DNA from: Sphingobium sp.
GTDB lineage: Bacteria > Pseudomonadota > Alphaproteobacteria > Sphingomonadales > Sphingomonadaceae
Assembly (NCBI GenBank): GCA_017745115.1
Contig: JAGIAA010000005.1
Coordinates: forward strand, 1-64,000
DNA length: 64,000 nt
Direction: 5' to 3'
The notes beneath the pieces were generated by a model. That model was given only the letters and a program-made list of their open reading frames with translations. It was not told the DNA's origin and made no database searches. Below are positions 1 to 9,078 of the stretch, in pieces. The stretch's first letter is position 1. Each line of letters starts with the position of its first letter. The position numbers were made by a program, and so were the translations under genes.

Positions 1-1
1 C

Positions 2-286
2 GCGGGCATGTTCGGTGGCGGCCGTGCACCGGGTGCGGGCGCACCTCCGGCCGGCGGCGCTCAAGGCGCTGGTGGTCCTCCCGGTGGTGGCGCAGGCGGC
101 GGCATGAAGGTGACCAGGGTCTGGGAAGAGGGCAATGTCGGCTTCATGACCTGGGAAGCGGGGCCGATGCATGTCACCGAGGAGTTCATCATCCGCAACA
201 ACAAGATCGCGGTGCAGGCGATCTTCATGGCTGGCGGCGGTGGCGCGGCTCCGGGCGGAGCACCGCCGGCTCGCCCGGCGCAGTAA
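2..286 (+). CDS. C-terminal part of an unidentified Gly/Pro/Ala-rich protein (5' end outside window)
   Basis: The frame is open from the window edge to a TAA at 284-286, so only the C-terminus is visible. It has a low-complexity Gly/Ala/Pro stretch, then a compact segment around VGFMTWEAGPMHVTEEFIIR that ends FMAGGGG, then another Gly/Pro tail. The compact segment resembles the last beta strands of SnoaL-like/NTF2-fold proteins, but this is a weak resemblance. The first ATG in the window (position 8) falls inside low-complexity sequence and is unlikely to be the true start. Confidence 0.5.
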   Translation, partial: AGMFGGGRAPGAGAPPAGGAQGAGGPPGGGAGGGMKVTRVWEEGNVGFMTWEAGPMHVTEEFIIRNNKIAVQAIFMAGGGGAAPGGAPPARPAQ

Positions 287-307
287 AGCCAACCGCGGGT
301 GCGCCGG

Positions 308-1072
308 CTAGTGGCCGCGCCCGCCCTGGTGTGCCCGCTGGGGCACGAAGACGATCAACAGGACGATCGTGGCCACGAGGACGGCCGAGGCGAGCGGACG
401 GCTGAAATCCAGGCCGCCCTTGGCCAGCGGCTTGTCGAGAAAATCACCGACCGTGGCGCCAAGCGGCCGGGTGAGAATGAACGCGGCCCAGAACAGGACG
501 ACCCGGCTCGCCGCCGTGAAGCGCCAAAGCAAGAGCAGGACGAGCAGCGCGCCGCCGAACAAGGCCGCACCGCCGAGATAACCGAGCCCGCCATCATCGG
601 CCGCCCAGTCGCCGAGCGCGGTACCGAGCGTCTGCGAGAAAGTGATGGTCACCCAGTAGAAGATTTCGGACTTCGTGCTGGAGACGCTGTCGACGGCAAC
701 CGAGCCCATGACCCAACGCCAGAGCGCAAGTGAAAGCAGCACGCCGGCGAGAAGCAGCGCGGAGCCGCCGGTATAGCCGATGCCGAGCGACCGCGTGGCA
801 AAGTCGGCCATGGTCGTGCCTGCCGTCGTCGAGGCGATGATGGTTGCCCAGTAAAGGGCCGGGTGGAAACGGCGCGCGCGTATCTGAAAGGCGACGAGCA
901 GGATGAGCGGCACGATGAAGATCGCGGTGCCGACGAGGTAGCCGAGATCCATGCTCATCGAGACCGTGTCGCCGGCCGTTTCACCCAGCGTCGTCGCAAG
1001 GATCTTGATGATCCAGAAGCCGAGCGTGACGGCCGGTACCTTCACGATCGCATCCTTGAGCTGCGCGTCCAT
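308..1072 (-). CDS. Multi-pass inner-membrane protein, COG4705-like
   Basis: A 254-residue, very hydrophobic protein with about eight predicted membrane spans. The same unit recurs about four times: a helix with a TLGxxxGD-like motif (TLGETAGD, TTAGTTMAD, TLGTALGD, PLGATVGD), often followed by LGYxGG. This repeat is typical of the uncharacterised COG4705 membrane-anchored family, whose biochemical role is unknown. It lies 9 bases downstream of the outer-membrane protein gene on the same strand, so the two probably share a transcript with miaB upstream. Conserved Asp residues in each repeat suggest ion or metal handling, which is inference only. Confidence 0.7.
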   Translation of the reverse strand: MDAQLKDAIVKVPAVTLGFWIIKILATTLGETAGDTVSMSMDLGYLVGTAIFIVPLILLVAFQIRARRFHPALYWATIIASTTAGTTMADFATRSLGIGYTGGSALLLAGVLLSLALWRWVMGSVAVDSVSSTKSEIFYWVTITFSQTLGTALGDWAADDGGLGYLGGAALFGGALLVLLLLWRFTAASRVVLFWAAFILTRPLGATVGDFLDKPLAKGGLDFSRPLASAVLVATIVLLIVFVPQRAHQGGRGH

Positions 1073-1081
1073 CGCTGCCTC

Positions 1082-1822
1082 CTAGAAATCGATGCCAAGT
1101 GCCACGAACATGTGAAAGCTGGCCGGGCCACCATCGTCCGACAGGGTAGGGCCGCCCGATGCAAGAAGCCGAAACGGCGCTTTCAGTTGATAGATCGCGC
1201 CAATCCCCAGGCTTGTCGAGGCCTGGCTGTCGTCCGCATCCGGGCCCTGCCGGTCCATCTCGACGCCGAGCAGCAGATTCTTGCCGAAGGTATGCGTAAG
1301 GGCAGCGCCGCCGCTCCAATAATCGCGGCTGCCGTCGCCGGCATTGATGGTGTAACCGCCGCCGCCGAAGAGCGACCAATCGCCTATATCCTTCTGTGCC
1401 CAGATCGGTAGGAAGGCGGTCGCTTTCCCCGGTCCCAGCCCATTTGTTGCGGTCGGCAGTGTCACGCCGGGGAAGGCCGCGATTGAAAACCCGGATTTCT
1501 CATCGTGATAGAAGCGGTATTTCGCTGAAATTTCGAGGTCGCCGAGCCCGCGCGTCCAACCACTGTGATCATGCGCGAAGGCGAGCGGGAGGCCGAGCGT
1601 GAGCTGGAGGTCCGATGCTGCGCCATAATTGATCTCGGCGCCGACCGCGCCGCCGAATTCGGCGCCTCGGCCGTCGGCATCGAGAAACGGCGCATATATT
1701 TCCCAATGACCCGTTTCGGTGGGCTCCGGATCGTCGGTGAGAAACGGCGGGCCGGCATGGGCCGGTACCGCGGTCATGAAGGCGAAAGCCATTGCCAGCA
1801 ATCGAAGGGCGCCGCATTTCAT
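1082..1822 (-). CDS. Outer-membrane beta-barrel transporter-like protein
   Basis: A 246-residue protein with a clear Sec signal peptide (hydrophobic core, cleavage near VPAHAG). The mature part has alternating short amphipathic strands rich in Gly/Tyr/Asp, with motifs such as [19 protein letters not shown] and [12 protein letters not shown], and ends in Phe (ALGIDF), as expected for a barrel-assembly signal. Proteins of this type are annotated as transporters related to the phenol-degradation MetA outer-membrane family; the substrate is unknown. Its start overlaps the miaB stop by 4 bases, and the COG4705 membrane gene follows directly, suggesting an envelope pair attached to the miaB transcript. 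Confidence 0.65.
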   Translation of the reverse strand: MKCGALRLLAMAFAFMTAVPAHAGPPFLTDDPEPTETGHWEIYAPFLDADGRGAEFGGAVGAEINYGAASDLQLTLGLPLAFAHDHSGWTRGLGDLEISAKYRFYHDEKSGFSIAAFPGVTLPTATNGLGPGKATAFLPIWAQKDIGDWSLFGGGGYTINAGDGSRDYWSGGAALTHTFGKNLLLGVEMDRQGPDADDSQASTSLGIGAIYQLKAPFRLLASGGPTLSDDGGPASFHMFVALGIDF

Positions 1823-3198
1823 GAGATGCGGCGCGCTGTCTCAGGCGGCCTGACGCGCGGGGCCACTGCGCCACCCAGACTGTTCGGCCCGCCGGAGACG
1901 ATGTCGACCTCGATGAGATCGCCGATGCGTGCGTCGGCATTCTCGACGATGACGCTTTGCAGCCAGGGCGATTTGCCGATGAGCTGGCCGGGATATTTGC
2001 CGGCGCGCTCGAGCAGGACCGTCGTGCGCCTGCCGACCGTGGCCTCGTTGAAGGCGAGTTGATCGGCGTTGATCGCGGCCTGCAAGCGCTGCAGGCGCTC
2101 GTCCATGACCGGTGCAGCGATCTGTCCATCCATGTCTGCCGCAGGTGTGCCCGGCCGCGGTGAATATTTGAAGGAAAAGGCTTGTGAATAAGCCACTTCA
2201 CGCACGATGCTGAGAGTCTCTTCGAATTCGGCATCCGTTTCGCCGGGGAAGCCCACGATGAAATCGCCCGACAACGCGATGTCGCTTCTCACGCTCCGAA
2301 TGCGCTCGATGAGGCGAAGGTAGCTGTCGCGGCTGTGGCTGCGATTCATGGCCTTGAGGATGCGGTCTGAACCGGCCTGCACGGGAAGGTGCAGGAAGGG
2401 CATGAGCTTCTCGACCTCGGCATGCGCCCGGATCAGCGCGTCGGTCATGTCGTTGGGATGGCTCGTCGTGTAGCGGATGCGCGCCAGGCCCGGCAGCGCG
2501 TCGAGCGCGCGTGCGAGGCCGTCGAGACCTTGGATGCGACCCTTCTCGTCTTCGCCGGTCCAGGCGTTGACGTTCTGTCCGAGCAGCGTGATTTCGCGGA
2601 CGCCGGCGTCGACCAGGGCACGCGCCTCGTTCATGACCTCGGTCCACGGCCGGCTCACTTCGGCGCCGCGCGTGTAGGGCACGACGCAATAGGTGCAGAA
2701 CTTGTCGCAGCCCTCCTGCACGGTCAGGAACGCGCTGGGCCGCGCTTGCTTCGCCCGGGCGGGCAAGGCGTCGAATTTCGAGATATCCGGCATGTCGGTG
2801 TCGACGGCTTTACGTCCGGCAAGCGCGTCGTCGATGAGACCGGGCAGGCGGTGATAGGCTTGTGGGCCGACGACGATATCGACAGCCTTGGCGCGTCGCG
2901 TGATCTCGGGGCCTTCCGCCTGCGCGACACAGCCGGCGACGGCGATCATCGGCCGCGAGCCGTCCTCGCGCTTGAGGCGGCCAATGTCCGAATAGACCTT
3001 CTCGGCGGCTTTCTCGCGAATGTGGCAGGTGTTGAGCACGACGAGATCGGCATCGGCGCCGTCGGCGGCCGCTGTCATGCCCTTGGCGCCCAGCATCTCG
3101 GCCATGCGCTCGCCGTCGTAGACATTCATCTGGCAGCCGAACGACTTGACGTGAAAGGTCTTCGGGGCGTTTCGAGGCGGAGTTTTTGGTGCAGTCAT
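1819..3198 (-). CDS. miaB: tRNA-2-methylthio-N6-dimethylallyladenosine synthase MiaB
   Basis: A 459-residue radical-SAM methylthiotransferase that adds the methylthio group to i6A37 in tRNAs reading UNN codons. An N-terminal UPF0004 domain opens with [13 protein letters not shown] and carries the cluster cysteines ([21 protein letters not shown]). The radical-SAM domain has the CxxxCxxC motif in [19 protein letters not shown]-terminal TRAM region contains [17 protein letters not shown]. Length is normal for the family. Its 5' side faces the flavoprotein gene divergently across about 120 bases. Confidence 0.96.
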   Translation of the reverse strand: MTAPKTPPRNAPKTFHVKSFGCQMNVYDGERMAEMLGAKGMTAAADGADADLVVLNTCHIREKAAEKVYSDIGRLKREDGSRPMIAVAGCVAQAEGPEITRRAKAVDIVVGPQAYHRLPGLIDDALAGRKAVDTDMPDISKFDALPARAKQARPSAFLTVQEGCDKFCTYCVVPYTRGAEVSRPWTEVMNEARALVDAGVREITLLGQNVNAWTGEDEKGRIQGLDGLARALDALPGLARIRYTTSHPNDMTDALIRAHAEVEKLMPFLHLPVQAGSDRILKAMNRSHSRDSYLRLIERIRSVRSDIALSGDFIVGFPGETDAEFEETLSIVREVAYSQAFSFKYSPRPGTPAADMDGQIAAPVMDERLQRLQAAINADQLAFNEATVGRRTTVLLERAGKYPGQLIGKSPWLQSVIVENADARIGDLIEVDIVSGGPNSLGGAVAPRVRPPETARRIS

Positions 3199-3315
3199 GG
3201 GCGCGGCCTATACAGGCGATGGGAGCGGGACGGAAGCAGGCCGACGAAAGGATGGGGGCTTTTCCAGTGACGCGTGCGCGCATGCGCCCTAAAGGCGGCG
3301 CGAACCGCTGCGAGC

Positions 3316-4512
3316 ATGAGCGTCCGATTGACCCAGACACCCAGTTCCTATGACGCGATCATTCTCGGTGCCGGTGGCGCCGGGCTCATGTGCGCCGCGG
3401 TGGCCGGGCAACGCGGGCGGCGGGTGCTTGTGATCGACCACGCCGATGCACCCGGCAAGAAGATCCTCATCTCGGGCGGCGGGCGCTGCAACTTCACCAA
3501 TCTGCACACTGCGCCTGACCGTTATCTTTCCGCCAATCCGCATTTCGCCAAATCGGCGCTTGGCCGGTACAGCCCCGCTGATTTCCTGGCGATGGTCGAG
3601 CGGCACGGCATTGCCTGGCATGAAAAGACGCTGGGACAATTATTCTGCGACGGATCGGCACGGCAGATCGTGGCGATGCTGCTGGACGAGGCCGCGCAAG
3701 GGCAAGCGGAGATCAGACTCGGCCATGGCGTGAGCGCCGTCGATCACGCCGATGGCTTGTACACGGTGAGTTTTGGAGACGTGGCCGCCACGGCGCCGGC
3801 GCTGGTGATCGCGACGGGCGGACCGTCCATCCCGAAAATGGGCGCCACCGGTTTTGCCTACGATCTCGCGCGACGCTTCGGCCTCAAGGTCGTCGAGCCC
3901 CGGCCAGCGCTGGTGCCGCTGACATTGGGCGGGGACGACCTTCTGTTCCGCTCGCTCTCGGGCGTCTCGGCCGACGTGGTCGCACATTGCGAGAAGACGG
4001 CATTTCGCGAGGCGGCCTTGCTTACCCACAAGGGCTTGTCGGGCCCTGCCATCCTTCAGATCTCTTCATATTGGCGGCACAGCAAGCCGATCACCCTCGA
4101 TTTACTGCCTGACTCCGATAGCGGCTGGCTGATCGAGGCGAAGCGAGCCAGGCCGCGCGCGACGCTCGCTACAACCCTGAGAGCGCTGCTGCCTGGTCGG
4201 CTTGCCGATGTCCTGGCGGAACGGATCGGCCTTGCCGGCGATCTCGGCAATCTGCCTGACCGCGCGCTGCAGGAGGCGGAACGGCGCCTCGCCAGCTGGA
4301 CCTTCATGCCCAATGGTACCGAAGGCTATGCCAAGGCGGAAGTGACGGCCGGCGGCATAGCGACGGAGGGGCTGTCTTCGCAGACGATGGAGGCGCGCCG
4401 TGTTCCCGGGCTCTACGCAATCGGGGAAGCGGTCGACGTGACCGGCTGGCTCGGCGGCTATAATTTCCAGTGGGCCTGGGCCAGCGGCTGGGCGGCGGGG
4501 CAGGCGCTGTGA
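3316..4512 (+). CDS. HI0933/YhiN-type FAD-dependent flavoprotein
   Basis: About 398 residues from the chosen ATG, which directly precedes the Rossmann fold; an in-frame start at 3274 would add an implausible tail. The FAD-binding motif is GAGGAGLMCAAVAGQRG, followed by the family signature PGKKILISGGGRCNFTN. The C-terminus has GYNFQWAWASGWAAG, which binds FAD in this family. Such proteins are predicted NAD(P)/FAD-dependent oxidoreductases or thiol-handling flavoproteins; the physiological reaction is not established. It is divergent from miaB. Confidence 0.9.
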   Translation: MSVRLTQTPSSYDAIILGAGGAGLMCAAVAGQRGRRVLVIDHADAPGKKILISGGGRCNFTNLHTAPDRYLSANPHFAKSALGRYSPADFLAMVERHGIAWHEKTLGQLFCDGSARQIVAMLLDEAAQGQAEIRLGHGVSAVDHADGLYTVSFGDVAATAPALVIATGGPSIPKMGATGFAYDLARRFGLKVVEPRPALVPLTLGGDDLLFRSLSGVSADVVAHCEKTAFREAALLTHKGLSGPAILQISSYWRHSKPITLDLLPDSDSGWLIEAKRARPRATLATTLRALLPGRLADVLAERIGLAGDLGNLPDRALQEAERRLASWTFMPNGTEGYAKAEVTAGGIATEGLSSQTMEARRVPGLYAIGEAVDVTGWLGGYNFQWAWASGWAAGQAL

Positions 4513-4566
4513 AGTCGCTTGCGGACGCTGTAGTGTGACTTTAATACAGTAGGCTGGCGGTTCGCA

Positions 4567-6648
4567 TTGTTCTCAGTCTTTCATCCCTTCAAGCGCCGGT
4601 TGCAGGACGGCCTTCCCGATCTGGACGGGCAGGGCACCCCGCCGCCGAACGCGCCCGCCCGGCCGAGGAGCAGCCGCTGGCGCTGGATCAAGCGCGGCTT
4701 CCTTGCGGGCTTCCTGTTGTTCCTGGTGCTGGTCGTCTATCTCGCCATCACGGCGCCGCTCTCCAAGTCGCTCCAGCCGCCGGCACCGCCGAGCATCACA
4801 TTGCTCTCGGAAGAGGGCACCCCGATTGCGCGGCGCGGCGCCACTATCGGCGATCCGGTCAAGGTGGAGAGCCTTCCACCCCATGTCGTGGATGCGTTCG
4901 TGGCGATCGAGGACCGGCGTTTCTATAGCCACTGGGGCATCGATCCGCGCGGCATCGCGCGTGCACTCTGGAGCAATTATTCGGCGGGCGGCGTCCGCCA
5001 GGGCGGCAGCACCATCACCCAGCAGCTCGCGAAGAACGCGTTCCTCGATTCCGACCGGACCATGGCCCGCAAGTTCCGGGAGGTGCTGATCGCCTTCTGG
5101 CTCGAAGCCTGGCTCAGCAAGAACGAGATCCTCTCGCGCTATCTCTCGAACGTCTATTTCGGCGACAATGTCTACGGCCTGCGCGCGGCGTCCGAGCATT
5201 ATTTCGGCCGCCAGCCCAGCCAGTTGACCGTTGGACAGGCGGCGATGCTGGCCGGTCTCGTCAAGGCGCCCTCGCGACTTGCGCCGACGCGCAATCTTTC
5301 AGGTGCGCGATCCCGGCAGAACGTGGTGATTGGGGCGATGGTCGATGCCGGCATGCTGAGCGAGGCCGAGGCCGCGCGCGTGCGGCCTGCTTCCATCATC
5401 CCGCAGAAGGCGGACCCGCTGCCCAACGGCACCTATTTCGCTGACTGGGTGCTGCCGCAAGCGCGCGACAGGGCGGGCGAGATCGGCAGCGAGCAGACCG
5501 TGCGTACGACGCTGGAAATGCGCCTGCAGCGCATCGCCGAGCGTGTGGCGCGGAGCAGCGTCGGCGGACCGGGCATGCAGAAAGCCCAGGTCGCCATCGT
5601 GGCGATGCATCCCGACGGGCGCGTGGTCGCCATGGTGGGTGGGCGCAACTACAAGGAGAGCCCCTTCAACCGTGCGACCCAGGCGCGGCGCCAGGCGGGA
5701 TCGACGTTCAAGCTCTTCGTCTATCTCGCGGCGATGCGGTCGGGACTGACTCCGGACGACATGATCGAGGACAGCCCGGTCAAGGTGGGTGATTGGGAGC
5801 CCAAGAACAATGACGGGCGGTATCTCGGCAAGATCACCTTGCGCCGGGCCTTCCAGAAGTCGAGCAATGTCGCGGCCGTGCGGCTCATCCATCGCGTAGG
5901 CCCACCCGCGGTCATTCGGGCGGCGCGCGAGCTGGGCATCAGCGGGCCCATTCCGGAAGAGGCGAGCATCGCGCTCGGCACCTCGACCGTTTCGCTGCTC
6001 GAGCTGACGTCGGCCTATGCGGCGATTGCCAGAGGCGAGGCGCCGGTACGTCCCATCGGCCTTGCCGAGCCCGAGCAGCGCGGCTGGTTCGCGGCGCTGC
6101 GGCGGGAGCAGCATTCGCTGGGCGTCCGTGAGCTGGCAGACGTGCGCGACCTGCTGCAGAGCGCCGTGCGCGGCGGCACCGGCTATGAAGCGCGGCTTCC
6201 CATCGCCGCTTATGGCAAGACAGGGACGACGCAGGACAGCCGCGATGTCTGGTTCGTAGGCTATGCCAAGGACCTCGTCGTGGGCGTTTGGGTCGGCAAT
6301 GACGACAATACGCCCAATTACGGTCTGACCAGCCACCTTCCGTCACGGATCTGGCGCGATTTCATGGCCGAGGCGTTGGGCGTGGCGCTGCCGGAGCCGG
6401 CGGAAGAAGAAGGGGGAGACGATCTCTCCAACATGATGGAACAGCTCAGCAACGGTATCCAGGAGCTCGACGTCGAGCTGATCGGCGATCAGGGCGCCGA
6501 ACTGCATGGCCCCAACGGCACGAGCTTGCGGATCGACAAGAACGGCATCGAGTTGAACGGCCCCAATCGCGGGCCCCAACCGCAACGGCCCGAGGATCGC
6601 GACCGCCGCCGGGAGACGCCGCCGCCGGATGAAGGCGGGCCGGAGTAG
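4567..6648 (+). CDS. Penicillin-binding protein 1A, bifunctional transglycosylase/transpeptidase
   Basis: A 693-residue class A PBP that polymerises lipid II and cross-links stem peptides in the periplasm. A short basic cytoplasmic tail precedes one membrane anchor (GFLAGFLLFLVLVVYLAI, about residues 45-65). The GT51 domain has the catalytic-Glu motif VAIEDRRFYSHWGID and GGSTITQQLAKN. The transpeptidase domain has the SxxK motif (AGSTFKLF), SSN (KSSNVAA) and KTG (YGKTGTTQD). The C-terminal tail is acidic and proline-rich. The start appears to be TTG; no good ATG exists upstream of the anchor. The downstream gene plsC is convergent. Confidence 0.93.
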   Translation: MFSVFHPFKRRLQDGLPDLDGQGTPPPNAPARPRSSRWRWIKRGFLAGFLLFLVLVVYLAITAPLSKSLQPPAPPSITLLSEEGTPIARRGATIGDPVKVESLPPHVVDAFVAIEDRRFYSHWGIDPRGIARALWSNYSAGGVRQGGSTITQQLAKNAFLDSDRTMARKFREVLIAFWLEAWLSKNEILSRYLSNVYFGDNVYGLRAASEHYFGRQPSQLTVGQAAMLAGLVKAPSRLAPTRNLSGARSRQNVVIGAMVDAGMLSEAEAARVRPASIIPQKADPLPNGTYFADWVLPQARDRAGEIGSEQTVRTTLEMRLQRIAERVARSSVGGPGMQKAQVAIVAMHPDGRVVAMVGGRNYKESPFNRATQARRQAGSTFKLFVYLAAMRSGLTPDDMIEDSPVKVGDWEPKNNDGRYLGKITLRRAFQKSSNVAAVRLIHRVGPPAVIRAARELGISGPIPEEASIALGTSTVSLLELTSAYAAIARGEAPVRPIGLAEPEQRGWFAALRREQHSLGVRELADVRDLLQSAVRGGTGYEARLPIAAYGKTGTTQDSRDVWFVGYAKDLVVGVWVGNDDNTPNYGLTSHLPSRIWRDFMAEALGVALPEPAEEEGGDDLSNMMEQLSNGIQELDVELIGDQGAELHGPNGTSLRIDKNGIELNGPNRGPQPQRPEDRDRRRETPPPDEGGPE

Positions 6649-6688
6649 AGCATTTATCCTCGCCCTTTTTAGGGGCGCAGAAATTGCG

Positions 6689-7408
6689 CTAGGCAACACC
6701 CATCGCGGCTGCGATCCGCGCTCTGGTCTGCGCGGCCAGTGTCTTGCGGTCGGGATGGTCGCCGGGGTCGAAAGGTTCGAGAAACGTCAGCGTGACCGTC
6801 TTCCGGCCGGGGGAGGAGAGGATGCGCTTCGCATTGCCGACGCCATCCTCGTCGCCCCAGACGACCAGGCTCGTCGCGTTGCCATAATCGATCATGACGG
6901 GCTGGATCAGGATCTCGCGCGGCGGGGGAAGCAGCACCTCGAACATCGGGGGCTTGAAGGAGCCGAGCGTCCTGCCGTCGCCGGTGCCGCCCTCGGCGAA
7001 GAGGGCAATGGGCTGGTGAGCGTCGAGCGCCGCGCGGACGGCCTCGACATGGGCCGCCACCTCTCCACGCCGTTCACGGGCCACGAAGATGGTGTTGTTC
7101 TGCGCGGCGAGCCAGCCGACCAGGGGCGCGCTCCCCACCTCGCCCTTGGAAATGAACGCGCAACCCGTCGCGCCGCCCATGCTCAATATGTCGATCCAGC
7201 TGAGATGGTTGGCCACGTAGAAGACGTCGTGCAGGCGCGGCACGCCGGCAATCCGCACGTCGAACCCTGCCGCTCGGGCGGCCCGGCCGAGGAAGATTTG
7301 CGGCCATGGCGAATGGCCGCGACGACGCGCGATGAGATGCGGAACGACGCAGGCGATCGTGACGCCGATCATGCAGGCGAGGCGCCAGATGAGGCGCAGC
7401 TTGCTCAA
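6689..7408 (-). CDS. plsC: 1-acyl-sn-glycerol-3-phosphate acyltransferase (PlsC family)
   Basis: A 239-residue acyltransferase that makes phosphatidic acid in the inner membrane. An N-terminal hydrophobic helix (ACMIGVTIACVVPHLI) is followed by the NHX4D catalytic motif as NHLSWID and by the glycerol-phosphate-binding block FAEGGTGDGR (EGT-type). Length is typical. It lies downstream of fur on the same strand with a 70-base gap, an arrangement seen in many alphaproteobacteria near miaB. Confidence 0.9.
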   Translation of the reverse strand: MSKLRLIWRLACMIGVTIACVVPHLIARRRGHSPWPQIFLGRAARAAGFDVRIAGVPRLHDVFYVANHLSWIDILSMGGATGCAFISKGEVGSAPLVGWLAAQNNTIFVARERRGEVAAHVEAVRAALDAHQPIALFAEGGTGDGRTLGSFKPPMFEVLLPPPREILIQPVMIDYGNATSLVVWGDEDGVGNAKRILSSPGRKTVTLTFLEPFDPGDHPDRKTLAAQTRARIAAAMGVA

Positions 7409-7478
7409 CGGAATTCAGTTTGTTGCCGCATTTTCAGACGCAAAACCGATTCCCACTTTCGCTGAAAATGCCGGGGGA

Positions 7479-7901
7479 TCACCCCTTGCGGTCGAGCGTG
7501 ACCCCGTAGAGCTCCATGCGGTGGTCGACCAGACGATAACCGAGCTTCTCGGCGATCTGGCGCTGCAGCTGCTCGAGCTCGGGGTCCACGAACTCGATGA
7601 CCTTGCCGGTCTCGACATCGATCAGGTGGTCGTGATGGGCCTCGGGCGCGGGCTCGTAGCGCGCACGTCCGTCGCCGAAATCGTGGCGCTCGAGGATGCC
7701 GGCCTCTTCGAACAGGCGGACGGTGCGATACACAGTCGCGATCGAGATATGCGGGTCGATGGCCGAGGCGCGCTCGTGCAGCTTCTCGACGTCGGGATGG
7801 TCCTCGCTTTCGGACAGGACGCGCGCAATGACGCGCCGTTGTTCGGTTATGCGAAGGCCGCGCTCTGCGCAGAGCGCTTCAATGTCGATCGTCCGGGTCA
7901 T
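7479..7901 (-). CDS. fur: Fur-family metal-responsive transcriptional regulator
   Basis: A 140-residue protein from the ATG giving MTRTIDIEAL; a start 18 bases upstream is also possible. The winged helix carries LRITEQRRVIARVL and the recognition helix ISIATVYRTVRLFEEAG. The dimerisation domain has the metal-binding block EAHHDHLIDVETGKVIEF. The structural CxxC zinc motifs of gamma-proteobacterial Fur are absent (a single Cys near residue 11), as is usual for alphaproteobacterial Fur. It probably represses iron-uptake genes or acts in a Mur-like way; the sequence cannot decide. Confidence 0.9.
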   Translation of the reverse strand: MTRTIDIEALCAERGLRITEQRRVIARVLSESEDHPDVEKLHERASAIDPHISIATVYRTVRLFEEAGILERHDFGDGRARYEPAPEAHHDHLIDVETGKVIEFVDPELEQLQRQIAEKLGYRLVDHRMELYGVTLDRKG

Positions 7902-7974
7902 GGCCCTTATGTAGTGCAATTTGGGCGCGCCGGAACCCGCTAATTTGGCTTTGCGAGTGGTTTGCAGAAGTGCC

Positions 7975-8009
7975 GAAACGGAAACGGCCCGCCTCGAGAG
8001 GCAGGCCGT
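7975..8009 (-). terminator. Probable intrinsic terminator of mucR
   Basis: An imperfect 10-bp stem at 7985-8008 (CGGCCcGCCT/AGGCaGGCCG, one mismatch, short loop) lies about 50 bases after the mucR stop. On the minus strand it is followed by GTTTCCGTTT, which fits Rho-independent termination. Confidence 0.55.
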
Positions 8010-8059
8010 CCGTTCGTCCCGGTTTTGCTCCTGTTTCGTCCCAGGAGCGGTTCGCTCGA

Positions 8060-8482
8060 TTACTTACCCGAGCGGCGGCGCGTCGTGCCGAGACCGATCT
8101 TCTTGGCGAGCGCACGGCGCTGATCGGCATAGTTGGGCGCGACCATCGGATAGTCCGCCGGCAGGCCCCACTTGGCGCGATATTCGTCCGGAGTCATCTG
8201 ATAGTGCGTCATCAGGTGACGCTTCAGCATCTTCAGCTTCTTGCCGTCCTCCAGGCACACAATGTGGTCCGGCTTGATCGACGAGCGGATCGAAACGGCC
8301 GGTTCGGGCTTGGGCTGCGGCGGCGCCGCGACGTTGCGCAGACCAGAGAGCGCTCCGTAGACGTTCTGAATCAACAGCGGAAGATCGGAAACAGCGACGC
8401 TGTTGTTGGAAACATGCGCGGCAACAATATCTGACGTTAACGTAATCAGGACCTCGTCCTGTCCACCCGAATCTGGCATCAT
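8060..8482 (-). CDS. mucR: MucR/Ros-family transcriptional regulator
   Basis: About 140 residues. The C-terminal Ros zinc-finger region reads SIKPDHIVCLEDGKKLKMLKR and continues with HLMTHYQMTPDEYRAKWGLP and DYPMVAPNYADQRR, which is diagnostic. The N-terminus (LTSDIVAAHVSNN) matches the MucR dimer/oligomer segment. Two adjacent ATGs (8482 and 8479) follow a GGAAGGA ribosome site; either may be used. MucR proteins bind AT-rich DNA, act in an H-NS-like way, and control surface polysaccharide, motility and cell-cycle genes in alphaproteobacteria. Confidence 0.93.
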   Translation of the reverse strand: MMPDSGGQDEVLITLTSDIVAAHVSNNSVAVSDLPLLIQNVYGALSGLRNVAAPPQPKPEPAVSIRSSIKPDHIVCLEDGKKLKMLKRHLMTHYQMTPDEYRAKWGLPADYPMVAPNYADQRRALAKKIGLGTTRRRSGK

Positions 8483-8598
8483 TAGTCCTTCCAATTTCTA
8501 TTTGTCTGCTACGGGACCCGAGAAGCATTTTGCCATTCGCTTCTTATTGTTTCCCTATGCCGATTCCCTTCGAATCGCAAGCTTATCGGCCAGTTGTC

Positions 8599-9078
8599 CT
8601 AATTCCGAACAAGAACCGCCTTGAAGCTCAAAGCGTCGTAGCGGCAACCTGCGCTGCCCAGATAATAGTCTTTACGACGGTTATATTGGCTGAAGCCTGC
8701 CTTGCTGTAGAGATGGACTGCGGGATTGGAATCCCGAACTTCCAGAAAGACTGATTCAGCCCCGCTGCGTTCCGCGACCATGAGGCAGCGGTCGAGGATG
8801 CGTCGGCCGTAGCCCAGGCCCCGATGCGACGGATCGACGGCGAGCAGCAACAGTTCGGCCTCGCCGACAATAGCGCGCAACAGGCCGAAGCCGACGGGCC
8901 GATCGTCGATCCGGCCGATCACCAGCACCGAGCCCGGCATCGCCATCATCGAGCGAAGCTGTTGGACGGTCCAGGCTTCCCCAAACCGGGAATCGAAAGC
9001 CTTTTCCATCACGGTCATGGCGTCGGCGAAATCGGCTTCGCCGGGTTCGTCATAAGCGGTGATCTTGAGGCCGCTCAT
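8599..9078 (-). CDS. rimI: Ribosomal-protein-alanine N-acetyltransferase RimI-like (GNAT)
   Basis: A 159-residue GNAT acetyltransferase. The acetyl-CoA binding block is LLLLAVDPSHRGLGYGRRIL (Q/RxxGxG/A type), followed by FLEVRDSNPAVHLYSKAGF, the signature of RimI. Its start overlaps the tsaB stop by 4 bases (ATGA), the classic tsaB-rimI coupling. It probably acetylates an N-terminal alanine of a ribosomal protein. A longer upstream reading in this frame lacks a sensible domain and overlaps tsaB. Confidence 0.88.
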   Translation of the reverse strand: MSGLKITAYDEPGEADFADAMTVMEKAFDSRFGEAWTVQQLRSMMAMPGSVLVIGRIDDRPVGFGLLRAIVGEAELLLLAVDPSHRGLGYGRRILDRCLMVAERSGAESVFLEVRDSNPAVHLYSKAGFSQYNRRKDYYLGSAGCRYDALSFKAVLVRN

